The notes beneath the pieces were generated by a model that made no database searches, was not told where the DNA came from, and worked only from the letters and a program-made list of their open reading frames with translations. From Aphidius gifuensis (lineage: Eukaryota > Arthropoda > Insecta > Hymenoptera > Braconidae), in the NCBI RefSeq assembly GCF_014905175.1, contig NC_057789.1:7192001-7256000 (forward strand): a stretch of 64,000 nt of DNA. Reading direction: 5' to 3'. The position numbers and the translations under genes are program-made. This document shows, one piece after another, positions 34,419 to 47,100 of the stretch. Numbering within the stretch: position 1 is the first letter of the stretch; every line of letters starts with the position of its first letter.

Positions 34419-34600
34419 CTAAAATACATACGAAAAAAAAAACAAATAAATAAATATATTGCTTGTACACACACGCATGTATACATTTACATTAACTATT
34501 GGTATTTATTCTATTTTTGTATAATAAAAAATAATATGTATAAAATCAAAAAAATCTGGAGGCTTTTAAAGATATTTTTTTGGGGCTAAAATCTTTGAAC

Positions 34601-34678
34601 CCTTCGGGGCAATCGTTGTCGTCGTCATTTCTGAGAGCCAACGTAAACCTAATTTAAAGCGAGAGGTTGAGGGATACG
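34601..34678 (-). CDS. Candidate upstream collagen exon (uncertain)
   Basis: The phase that joins to the exon at 34418 reads YPSTSRFKLGLRWLSEMTTT then TIAPK plus one G. The acceptor CCCTCTTTTGAG has a good pyrimidine tract, but the donor GTTCAA is weak. The plus strand of the same GC-richer island also has an open frame (FEPFGAIVVVVISESQ and onwards, to a stop near 34717). A neck sequence before the collagen domain is plausible but unproven. Confidence 0.33.
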
Positions 34679-37600
34679 CTCAAAAGAGGGACGAGATAAT
34701 CGAGCTTTTAAAGCCAAAGCGTTGATCCAGGATCTTTCGTGATAAAACTTTTTTTATCTCACTCATTTCCCTTTTTCTCTCTTGTTGTTTTTTTTTTTTT
34801 TTTTAACTTTTATTATATACACACTACTACTACGTTATTTTATAGTTTTTTTTTTTTTATTTCTTTTTTATCCAATCTTTGTCCTACTCTTTCATACTAC
34901 CGTTTTTGTATTTGCACTTTATTTCTGCGTTGAAGTTTATCCCTTTCGACCTTCTCAATTTTTCGATTTGACTCTCCAGGGAAATCGTCTCGCCGTCCAG
35001 GAAAAGCAGTTATTGTTTGGATAAACACAGAAAACTTGGTTACTTTCTTGGCAAATATCTCTTTGTTTTTTTTTTTTATTTATTTCTACGTTTTTGTTCT
35101 CATCCACGTTATTATTTTTATTTTATTTTATGAAATACATACACAAAGTTTTGTGGTAATATTTTTTTTATTTTTTTGTTTCTTCAATCAGTATACAAGC
35201 AATGCGTCAATTTTAACAATTTGTTTGGATGCCACTATGATAATAAGACAAAAAATACAAGTAGAAAAATATACAGAAACGAATATCGACATCACATTTG
35301 TTATAAGCGGGGAAAAAAAAAAAAAATAAAGTTTCTTTTCTTGAGAAGAAAATTGACGAGAAAAGTTTTCACACTTTGAACGGGTATAGTTGTTCGTCGA
35401 TCGTGTTTGCGGTTTTTGTGATAAAATTTGTGGATACTTAAGTAAGAAAAAACATATTGAAAATAGTGAAAAAAAGTAAAATAAATAAAAAGTAAATGCA
35501 AGACTGAAAATGCTTCGGTTTCACAGTAAAACATGTTCTTGAATCATTCTCTTCCAATATATATTTCTCATCGTGTCGTTGTTGAAGGAGACATACTGTT
35601 AAGATTTTCCAAGTGTACGTTTTGCTTACAAATACAAAGACAAGGTAACATTGTCGACACGACAAACACGACAAGTTAAGGGTTTTACGATGAAATTTCT
35701 GTCACTCAAGATTATATGCAAAACTATTGTACAACTTTGTAATTTGACTCATTGTATATGAACTTTGTCGTTATATAAATATTTACCATACTATAATTTT
35801 TAAGTTTATATTCATTTATTTGTTCTTTTTTATTTTTTATATATTCTCGTTAATTTTCAACATGTTTTTCTTCATTATTTAATTCATTTTTTTTCATTTC
35901 ATATGCTCCAATTAACAGCAAGCTATATCTTGTTTTTTCTTTTTGCATAATTTAAATTATTATATACAGTATTTTTTTTTTTTAACTTTATCAGCGTATT
36001 ACCCAACAAATTCACTTTTTTTTAATTAAAAAAATATCAGGACAATGAGAACAATGGAACATGTAATGGTGTACATAATGTAGAATAATATGCAGAACTC
36101 GGAAATGTTTTTTATTTTTTTTTTTTTGAGTTTAATACTAATAATAAAATGAAATGAATATTAAGCACGAGATGAGAATCCAATCGATTGTCAATATCTC
36201 ATTGAGATTTTTTTTTTCCATATTGAGAGTGTTATACCAATAGCTGAATATTGCTGACGCTCGTAGTAGATGAAAAAGTGGCGTTCGCAAAATTAAATAA
36301 AAAAATAAAAATTTTACTTTTCATGCACACTCATATTGACTATTATTTTTTTTATTTTTTCGGTGGAATAATATGAAGCTTGATGTGTTTTTAATGTTGA
36401 TGGAAACTATGAGAAATTAATAGAAAATTTAACAATGGATTATTTAAATAATATTTTCAGTATTTTTTTTTTGAATATTTAATTTTTTAATTTTTATAAT
36501 TGACTATTTTTTTTTTTAATTTTACAATGTTTTTTCATTGTAATTAAAAAAAAAAGGACATCAAAACTTGACTGAAGAAGCTCCGAACATATAGTAATAT
36601 TGTTTAAAATAAAAAAAAAAAATTGCATTGCTTTTCTAAAAAAAATAATAAATATCAAAAAGAAAATTGGAAAAGATTTTACCATATCGATTGCAATACT
36701 TTGGAGTATACCCCCGGGTCATTGAGATAACAAACTCGATGGTATGAGAAAATTTAAAAAGACAAAATGAGTAAAAAGTAAAAGAGAGAGAAAAAAATAA
36801 ATGAGAATAAATTTAAAAGACAAAATTCCATTGGTCTCGTAGTTTCGCTAAATTACAAATATCGTGAGGTTATTTAATTTTTTTTTTTTTTATAAATTTT
36901 ACTTCTTTGTAGACAGAGAGTTGTCGCAGCAGCAGCATTAATGAAAGCCCCTGCAGAAATGCTGGTTAATCGTTGAAACGAGTAGTGAATTTTCGGCAAA
37001 AGCACGTTCACCAATTCACCCCCTACCCCTTAAGGGCATATGCCGACTCGTGTTACTCTTCTTCACTCTCAATTCCCATCACCCCTCGCAACTATTCTCG
37101 CATTTCATAGTACACACAACCACCATACTATTTATTCAGTTTTCTCTCTACATACCCATCTTCCCATATATTATTTCTATTTATCTCTTCAACGTAACAG
37201 CAATATATATTTGTAGAAATTTTCCCATATAATCTCAAATACTTATTTTACAAATATAAAATATATATATAAATTTAAATAATTTAAATCATTTATTTAT
37301 TTTATCATTGAAACTAAATAAATAACAACATGCATTATACAATTTTATCTCATTTACATTATGAACTTTTACAAATTAAATTTACTCATTTAAAATTATA
37401 AATTTTATTTAGTCTGATAAATAATAAAGACAAAAATAATAAATAAAAGCATTGAAAATTATATATGAAAATTGAGAATGCGTTGTTTAGTTGGAGGATA
37501 TAAACTATAGGCGTGTTAGCATGGCCAATGTACCTACCCTTATCGAGTTACCATGGGCGACTGCGAGGGATTTTACTGTTAGTTGTGTACATCAATATAT

Positions 37601-40130
37601 GCCTCTATATACAAGTAAATTTTGTACGATGGTGAGAGTAGAAATATAGGTATTATGAAAAAGGGATATGAACGCACAACATCTCTCTTCCCAAACCCTT
37701 TTTTCATTACAACGCCATTTCTCACTCCATCGAAGCGAGTCGTGATTATAATAATTTCCTGATATCCTCAGGGTAAAACTTGTCGCGTGCGCACGCACTC
37801 ATAGACATGTATAAAAAAAGTTTTAGAATTTTATAACAGTATATTCGTGTATATATATTTGATGAAAAAAAATAGAAAAAAAATTAAAAAGAAGAATATA
37901 CATTGTTGTATATAGGGTGGATACACCAAAGAGGACAGCCAGTGAAAAACAAATGTGGCTAAGCTTGTACTGTGATCATTGAGGGGTGTATTTTCATCAG
38001 TCTTTTATATAAAAGTACGAGGAAAATTTATAATCCAATCAGGCAATAATGATGTGCGTACATTTTCATCCCTCAAGTTTTTTTTTTTTATTATAGTTTT
38101 AGTTTTATTCAGGCATCAACAATTCACCACATCTCGGTTTACCACTGGACACATGAAATGTGGTATTTTTCATCATCTCTTCATTCTGGTTTCAAACACT
38201 TTTATACATGTTCAACACTTTTTATTCATACATTTACTATATCTACACTGTATCTATGTGTATTTATAATGAATGATCCAAGCCCATCAAATTTTAATCA
38301 ATATACCACATACAGTTTTGTATGTATTTTTGTATTTTTTTTTTTTTCATTTAAATTTTACTACTATAATTTATTATTCTTTTGCATATTTCATTGATTT
38401 GTTTATGAGTAATGGAATATAATCAAAGCATCGAGTCAACTTGAATAATGTTTTTTCATGGTTTTATTTATTTTACCGTTGAGTATAAATTGCACTGGAT
38501 TTATTTTTTCTGTGCAAAATTGATTGAAGTATTTTTTTTTATTTTTTAAAATGCTTTTACAGTAGATACATATACGACCCTAGGGATTCATTTATTTTTT
38601 TTTATTTTAATTCTATATATGAGTTGAATCATTTGAGCTTTTCCAAGTACTTGTTAATTATAACAAAATACACCATATGGTTTTATATACATATACTTAC
38701 CTGAATAGTGAAAATGGAAATGTGTAAAGTGAGATTGAGGATGAGGGTGTGGTCTCAACAGCTTAATTAAACTACATGCTTGTAAATTTTAAATGTTGTA
38801 TATATTCTTATATGGCATGTGTGTCTAATATTTTTTTTTATTTATTTTTTAAAATGCAAATTTGAAACTTTGTAAGTTGGTCCAGAAAGACGAGAGGTAA
38901 AGAGTGATGTAAGTGTAATTTATATAAGATAAAAATAAATCGAAAAAAAAAAAAAAACTGATTGTGAATTGATGCAAGTGTTAGATGTGTGATTTTATTT
39001 ATATATGAATGTATTTGTAAGAAAAAAGAATGAGAAAGTTTAACCCTCTTGTGGGGTCCCGCAATGGAGCAATAAATTACAGAAGCAGTCAATGGATAAT
39101 TCTATACGAGGTTATACAGATTCAAGACACGTAGAAGAAGTCAATCGCCAGAGTATCGTATACGACTATGCGGATCGTCCGAGGAAAAAAAATAAAAAAA
39201 GAGATTTTATAGCTGCTAGGGGATTTCTTGTTACTTGCCAAGTACTTTGTCATTTTTATATATTTCGTATGCATGTACGACTAGGTTGAATACAGAGTAC
39301 TTTATACAGTATGTCCGTGTATCAGTTATTACTTGGTATACTTATATATACTGTCAAAAAGACTTTACATATTTTTATATATTTTTTAGATATATTTCTT
39401 TTTTTTTTTTCATTTTGTTTCATACATATTAAATGAATTTTTTTTTTAACTGGAAAATTGTGTGTGTGACTCTGAAGCAATTTAAATTGACTAAAAATTT
39501 AAAAAAATATGGACAATTTATTTTTCATTTTAAATCACGAAAATTTATTTTTTCTTTATTTCATTTCTTGCTCTTCTTTCATTTTTTTTTTTTCGCTTTT
39601 ATAATTCAAAAAAAATTATTATTATTCGAACGTTGCAGTAAATCGCATTCTCGTGGAGTTTTTTTTGTTTTTTTTTTTTCAATAATTTGATTCTCTTTTC
39701 TTTCCAATCTTGTGGTATACTTCAGTATATACAAATTTTTTATTTTTATTTTCCTTGCCTCTTTTTGATTTCACGGTTGTGCTCACATGGCAAATTTATG
39801 ACCGAATCGAAGTGGTTGTGTATGGAAATTCTCTATTTCTTGGAGTGTTAGTTTCTACAGCTTGTTGTTTATTATTTTGTTGTCATATTTGTTACACATG
39901 TGAAAATATATAATATATTTTTTTACACATCATGGAATATAGTGTAAAGTGACATATTATTTATGTTTTTATCAAGTACATAAATATAAAAATAATTTTA
40001 TTATATACTTGTTTTTTGATTTTTAAAAATAAACAAATTAATCATTCAAACAATTTACTATCTGTTAATTTCAATTCATATAATTATCCTAATATAAAAA
40101 GGACAAACATCATCGGTCTTCCGGACATTT
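34679..40130. other. AT-rich region, probably the long 5' intron of the collagen gene
   Basis: No coding exon is supported. GC-richer islands lie at 36905-37045 and 39050-39190. ORFs here are mostly translated A/T runs. A recursive-splice-like site is listed separately. Confidence 0.45.
38695..38727 (-). promoter_or_regulatory. Possible recursive splice site (ratchet point)
   Basis: On minus, a pyrimidine-rich tract (ACACATTTCCATTTTCAC) runs into TATTCAG directly followed by GTAAGTAT, so a strong acceptor abuts a strong donor with no exon between. The boundary is between 38701 and 38700. This is the arrangement of Drosophila ratchet points in long introns, and the strand matches the collagen gene. 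Confidence 0.5.
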
Positions 40131-40139
40131 GATTGGTCA

Positions 40140-41040
40140 TTATTTTTTTCTCACTTACTCTCATCTTGATGCAATTGAGCTTGAAATTTTGTGCGAATTA
40201 TGTGTTTTTTATGCGTGAAGAAATAAATTTAAAAGAAAATTTTTTTTTTTATTTTTTACATTTTTTTAAAAAATTCAAATATTAAGCTAGCACAACTTTC
40301 TCAATAATCATCGGATCTCGATGCAATTGGGCTTAAAATTTTGTGCGAATTATGTGTTTTTTATGTGTGAAAAAATAAATTTGAAAGAAAATTTTTTAAA
40401 ATATTTTTTATATTTTTTTTTAAAATTGACATATTAAGCTAGCACAACTTTTTTTGTAATTATTAGATCTTGATGCAATTGGGCTTGATATTTTATGCGA
40501 ATTATGTGTTTTTTATGCGTGAAGAAATAAATTTGAAAGAAAATTTTTTTTTTATTTTTTACATTTTTTAAAAAAATTCAAATAATAAGCTAGCACAACT
40601 TTCTCAATAATCATCGGATCTCGATGCAATTGGGCTTAAAATTTTGTGCGAATTATGTGTTTTTTCTGTGTGAAGAAATAAATTTGAAAGAAAATTTTTT
40701 TAAATATTTTTTATATTTTTTTTAAAATTGACATATTAAGCTAGCACAACTTTTTTATTAATTATTAGATCTTGATGCAATTGGGCTCAAAATTTTGTGC
40801 GAATTATGTGTTTTTTATGTGTAAAGAAATAATTCAAAAACAAAATTTTTTCAAATATTTTTTATATTTTTTTTTAAAATTGACATATTAAGGTAGCACA
40901 ACTTTTTCAGTAAACATTCAATCTTGATGTTATTAGACTAAAAATTACGTGTGAATTATGTGTGATTTATGTGTAAATAAATAAATTAAAAAAATTTTTC
41001 GTCAATTTATTTATTCTTTTTTTTTTTTATGATAATACTT
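40140..41040. repeat. Tandem repeat, six copies of a ~151 bp unit
   Basis: GATGCAATTGGGCTTAAAAT or a close variant starts near 40169, 40320, 40472, 40623 and 40774, with a diverged copy near 40926. Units share AAGCTAGCACAACTTT, TGTGCGAATTATGTG and a poly-T/A segment. Units 2 and 4 match each other best and units 3 and 5 match each other best, a dimeric pattern of about 302 bp. Confidence 0.92.
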
Positions 41041-41089
41041 GTGTTTATAAAATCAATGAACAATGAACCTTTTAGAAGGTATAGATACA

Positions 41090-41106
41090 GGCGCGCGTAG
41101 CGCGCC
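41090..41106. repeat. GC-rich perfect hairpin after the 151 bp repeats
   Basis: GGCGCGC at 41090-41096 and GCGCGCC at 41100-41106 with loop GTA, in strongly AT-rich surroundings. Helitron-type elements carry a short GC-rich hairpin near the 3' end, and some non-autonomous relatives contain ~150 bp tandem repeats. Confidence 0.8.
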
Positions 41107-44100
41107 AATGTGCTCGTCAATTCAAAAAATAGAATAAGAAAATTAAATTTATTTTTTATCAAAAACCATTTACTCACAAATTAATTTTTTTTCAAATACT
41201 CTATTTTGTTTAGTCAAGTGAAAAAGCTCTAATTGGATCTTATTAAAGTAGATATTTAATAAATCTAAAAAAAGAAATAATAAAAAATAAAAAAACTCCG
41301 TCAGATAAAAAATAAAAAAAATAAACATTAAGAAGAGAAATAGGAAGTAAAAAAAAAAAAAAAAGATGTTAGTTAAGCTCAAGGCAGCAAAGAAGATTTA
41401 AGTTTGAGCGAGATTCTTGGGGTACAAAACAGCTGGAAACAGAGCACATATTCAGTAAATTAGAAAGAAGGAGAAAAAAAAGAGAGATATATATAATTGA
41501 AAGAGAGAAGTAAGCCATAAGAGCCGCGGTATCTTTGACCATATATACATCAGAGAGCATCCACCCCTTGAGCAATAGTAAAGCTAGAGAGTTGAGACAT
41601 TGCTTTTATTCGAGGGCTATTCCCTTGGGCGGCACGACCATTAAGATAGCTATACAGGGATCAAAACTTGACACATATTTATATAACAATAATTATAATA
41701 ATAATATATTTGAAGCTATATATATACAGCACGCTTTGACACTCTCTTGGTTTTTTTTGGATGCTTCTGTTTAAAGAAATTACGATAGTTATATCCGGGC
41801 AAATCACAGCTGCTAATTCAACTAGTATTAACTATACACACAATCAATTCAACAAGTTAATACAATTTTTATTTTTTTATAAAATTAAATTGAAATATAT
41901 TTTAGATGATGAATCTATTCACAAAATATACTAATGAAAAATAAAATAAACATGTAAAAAGTATATAATATAAATTGTTTTCAATAAAGAAAAAAAAATA
42001 ATAAAAATACTAAAAATAGAAAATAATTATGAACAAAGTGCTTGTGAAGATATAAATTTAGTATACGACTGCAGTCACGGGTTTTTAACACTGCGATGAG
42101 AGACACTCCCTTTTTCATTTGTAGACAGAATTTAACAGAGTACAAGAGTACCAAAATCCTCTTTTTGAAATTTATCATTATGCTATAAAATTATATAGAT
42201 ATATATACATGTAAAATGTATATGTAAGTATGCATGACGTTGGACAAAAGCAGATTACAAGCATCATATATATACGAATGCATTCATAAATGTTACCCTC
42301 TTTACTCGTTTCCTCTTAAATGCCATAATGTTATTTCGCGGAGGAGTTCCACTTTATGACTTCAATGTTTATTCTATTATAAAAAAGCAAGTTGAAAGCT
42401 TACTCGCTCATTGAAGAAATGTATATTCAAGTGAACAACTTGACATAATAATCAGAAATATTTTCTCAATGTCTCATAGAATAAAAAATATCAATGAAAA
42501 TTTATATAAATACAATTTGTACTGCGTAAACATTGTTTAGTTTATACGTTATAAATATTTTAAGATAAAAAAAATTATGTTGCAGATATCTTGTGTTTTT
42601 CTTACAGATGATAAAAAAATATATATATACCAGGGGTTATAGAGAATCCCTTGGGCTTTGATTTTTATTTTTACGAGGCATGGATACACGGGAAAACTGT
42701 CCAATGAAAAATTGATGGGGTTTTTTTTTTTTTAGGGACAAAACATTGAAGATCTTTTTCGATGATTGTATGTCACTGATGATAGACGCGATGTGAAATA
42801 ACATGGTCCAAAATAGTTATAAAAATATAAACAGAATCATGTAATTCTTTGAATGAAAAATTCAAAAATACACGGTGAAAAATAAATGTGTTTACTTGAT
42901 GAAGAATAAATATAAAAAAATAAATAAATAAAAAACCCAGCTGTGACAGTTTTATTCTTTTTTTAAATGACAAGTGGTGGGTGGTTTGGATAAGGGTGAA
43001 AAAAAAAAGAAAAAAATGTTAAAGACGTGGGTGAGAGACACACCATCTAGATCCAATATTCGATGTAATGGGAATCGTAATGTCGTGTGAAGGGTCTTGT
43101 GGATAAATATCCTCTTTCAGTTGGGGATTTTATTTTTCAAATGGTTGCGCGAATGAAAGTGGTCTACAGTGGTGTATATGTATATGCCAAAAAGATAAAA
43201 AATATATATAAAAGAATTGAAGATTTTCCTCAATTTTTTTTTTATTTTTTTCATTCACCTTTCTGGTCTGTACATTGGAAGTTATCTTTTCAGTGTCCGC
43301 AAGTTGAATATATCCCCCAACTTTAAGATAAAAATCCAAATCTGGTAAAAGGATTAATGTGGATATTTTTTTTTTTTTTTATTTTAAAAGAAGGTATAAT
43401 CGAAGAGAGAAAAAAGTAACTCAAGAAGCTTCGATAGTACTTGGACATTTTACAAATTGCCAAGTATCTTTTCTACTTAATCAAATTGTCATGTCGATAA
43501 GTATATATATTCAATTCACGTAAATAGAGATACCAGTAAAACAGATTAAAATAGATAAAATAAAAGAAGAAAAAAATTTATTATCAATCTCGACTGATTG
43601 AATTGTAAAAACTCCATGAAAATAATATATATTTATATATGTGAAAATAAAGTTATTACTATAAAACACTTTTACAGTCAACTGGCATTTATTAATGGAA
43701 TATTTTATTTATATAAGTTAAGTGTTGAATAGTTTTAAAAAAGTTTTTTGGCATATAGTCAGGATAGATATATGGTTGTATATCTGTAACATAAGAGTCA
43801 TTTAAAATAGTGTATGCAGTTGGTGGACCTGTCAAATGGTCGGCGGGCCGAGTTGTCTCAACAAGAATAGCGGAAATAACGAGGAAAGTTGCGTTAAACA
43901 AGTTGACAGACGACTCCTACATTTCTCTCGTCCTTTTCACCCAGTTACACGTTCGTCCTCGGAGTTTATACACACACTAGAGTTATTCTACTGGGAATAA
44001 ATTCTCACTGGGTGTATATATATAAATTCTCTTATCTCTTTTTTTGTTTTTGTTTTTCTTCTTGAATTTATTTTAGTAATACAATTAATTTTATTTCTTT

Positions 44101-47100
44101 TCTTTGTATCATACAACTAATTTTATAATCATGTTTTTTTTTTTTTTTTTCTTACTCTGTTTTATTTATAGTGTCTTGGTTTTTTATTTTCTTTAAATTA
44201 TAATTTAATATCTTTTCAGCTGAGAAGAGATAAAAAAAATATACATGCAACCAATCAAATATGATTATGCCTGTGAATTTAAATGATATTTGAATTTTAA
44301 ATTTTTTTTTTTTTTTTCGCCATTTAAAATATGATTTGTTTTTTTTATGTTCATTGGGAGTCGTGTCATTGTAATCAATTTAATTGCTTAGACAAAATGA
44401 AAAAAAAAAATACAAAACAAATTAATTAAAAAAATAAATAAACTAAATATAGATGGCTTAAAATAAAAGTGATAAAAAAAGCCTGTCTCTTCGACTTATA
44501 AATTGTAAAATTTAAAATTATGTATAAAATTAATGTGTTAACTTTTTTGTTGTTGTGTATTTAAACTAAAAATAACAAAAAAATTAGTTTTATTTATATT
44601 ATTATAATAAATAATTCTATAAATAAAAAAAAATACAAGTTTTTATTTTTACTTTAATATCTGAGACACAGGACATTAATGTTTTCTCAAACGCGCATAA
44701 AGACGACTTGTGTGAAACGTTGATAAATTGAGGAAAAAAAAAAACAAAGAAAAAATGGGCCCTTCTGTTGGTAGAGTGACGATATATAAATGTCTTTTTT
44801 TTTTTTGTTTTCTTCTAAATAGGGAGAAAATGTAATTTGTGGTCGGAAAAAGATTTCCGAAATTCAACAACCGACTTTGCAAATTCGTTCACGCTTGAAG
44901 CATTTGTCAAGTCTCGTCCGGTCGTTTGCAGATGTTGAGTATAAAAAACAGTGATATAGATATATAAACAGAGTGATAAAGTATCATGATAACAAGGGTT
45001 AAAAAAAAAAAAAAAAAAAGACAATATATTGTATATGATATCAGTGACCACCTTGGTGTTACGGTAATGCTAAGTTTTGGCAGCATATGGCTGTACCTCT
45101 CCCTAGTGAGTAGTGACTGGAGGGTTGTTTAAAAAACAAACCACTAAAAAAAATTTTCTCTAAAAATAAAAGAATATGCAGAATTGAGAAAAAGATTTAT
45201 TGATTAAAAATAAAAACTATATAGAATGGAACAATAATCATTGGGGAAATAAAAACCAAATTCAAGCCAGTGAGAATTTCTCAGTGTGGTATTTCGGTTT
45301 GAATACAAAGATTCAGATGAATCTCATTCAAAATGTATTAAAGAAAAGTTCTGAAAGGGTGCTAGAATACAATATCGATTTCCCAGACATTTAAATAATT
45401 GTCAACGTTTTTAAAAAGCTTTGAAATTTCATCGTTCAGCCAAGTGTCTTGTATATATCAATTTTTAATTAATCATACTGATTAGTGACCTTTAAAATTT
45501 TCCGCATTTATTTAATTAAACGCAATTTATATGAGTTAATACTTAATAATAGATTCAAATTCTTGGATATAAATTAAAGAAATTAATTTGTAACTTTATA
45601 TGACACTTTTGTCTCGTGATGAAAATCTCAAAAGTATCTGTTTGTATAAATGAAGAAGAAGACAGTTCACAAAATGAGCAGAAATGGTTAAACCATGGTT
45701 GACGACAGGAGTGCCCTTAAAACCTCATGGGTGTAGTCTTTGTGTCTGGGGAGCGTAATCTGAAACCAGTTTGGCCCTAACGAAGATTAATTAGTTAATG
45801 GCGAATTGTTTGGTCATGATATCAACAATATAATAGAAAAAGAACTTGTCTGTGTTGGCAAGAGAAAGAGAGATCACTCTAGCTCATAACTGTATACATA
45901 CAATATTCGTTTGCCAAGGTCTTCTCTATACTTTGACCACTACCATCACCACCACCACTATCATCATCAATGTGGAGTTGATGCTTCATATACACATTCA
46001 CCACCCACTATCATTATTCCATGCACACAAATTGCAGACACAAAAGACCAAGCTAATGCATAGGTATAATTCAACGGTTGCTGATGTTGGAATTAATGGA
46101 ACGATGGTTCAGAATACATTGGATTATTATCACTATATCACCAAAAGACCAAGTGAAAATCACCAAAGGTCGGTGTCCCTTTGTAAATTGATTCAACAGT
46201 CTATATATGCGTACAATTTTGTCTGAGCACAAGAATCTTTCATTTATTATTTGTGTCGTATCAAATCCTTGATAAGTAACATGCTATCAAGCTCTGTCAA
46301 ATATACTGAAGGATTTGATGTTGCTATTTATATATACATTTATCTGCAAACAGACATGAAATACATTTATATACCCTTGGAAATATTAATGATAGAAAAT
46401 AGACTGTTCATTTTAGGGTAGTAATTTTGCCATATTTTGTTTTTAATTTAATTTTTTGTAGCTACTAGTGAATCATTAATAAAACTTTTATTTACTTTGA
46501 AATGAGAAAAAAATTTATTATCAAACAATAAATGTTGAAGCAATACAATGTTTTTCGTTGAAACTTTTAAGGTGGAAATAATTTTGGTTGAATAATTACA
46601 TAACATGCAAGTTAAATAATATATATGAAGATTATTGTGATGAGGAAGAGTGTGTCACTTTAATTATCTCAAAAGACAAATTACATTAGTTTGAGAAAAC
46701 AATGTTGACTTCAAAATATGTATGTGTATTATAAATAGAATTCAAGTTTAACTATTATACTCATAGATAATATCACTTATTGCGTACACGAGAGATACTT
46801 CTTCAGTGCTGTGTTTGTTTTCCGTTTATAATTTATTTGTCTGGATGAGTGCATTCTCTTCTTTTACTTGACTAACAAAGTGTCTGCGGTTTCAACTTGA
46901 CTCTCTCATAATCTCAATTTAGCTATCTTTCTCAGAACAATATGCTGATGATTGTAAAGGTGCGATAAAAGGGTGTGCCTCGATTAGACGTATATTTATT
47001 GCCAGTATATATATTTTTAATATTCATAGTATAAATTATAAACGCACTGTTTTATATTTTAAAAATAAAACTATATATTTTTATGCAACATGATGAAAAA

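Noticed and set aside
34739..35329. Several overlapping Phe-rich ORFs
   Set aside because: Translated poly-T sequence with no domain, signal or splice support.
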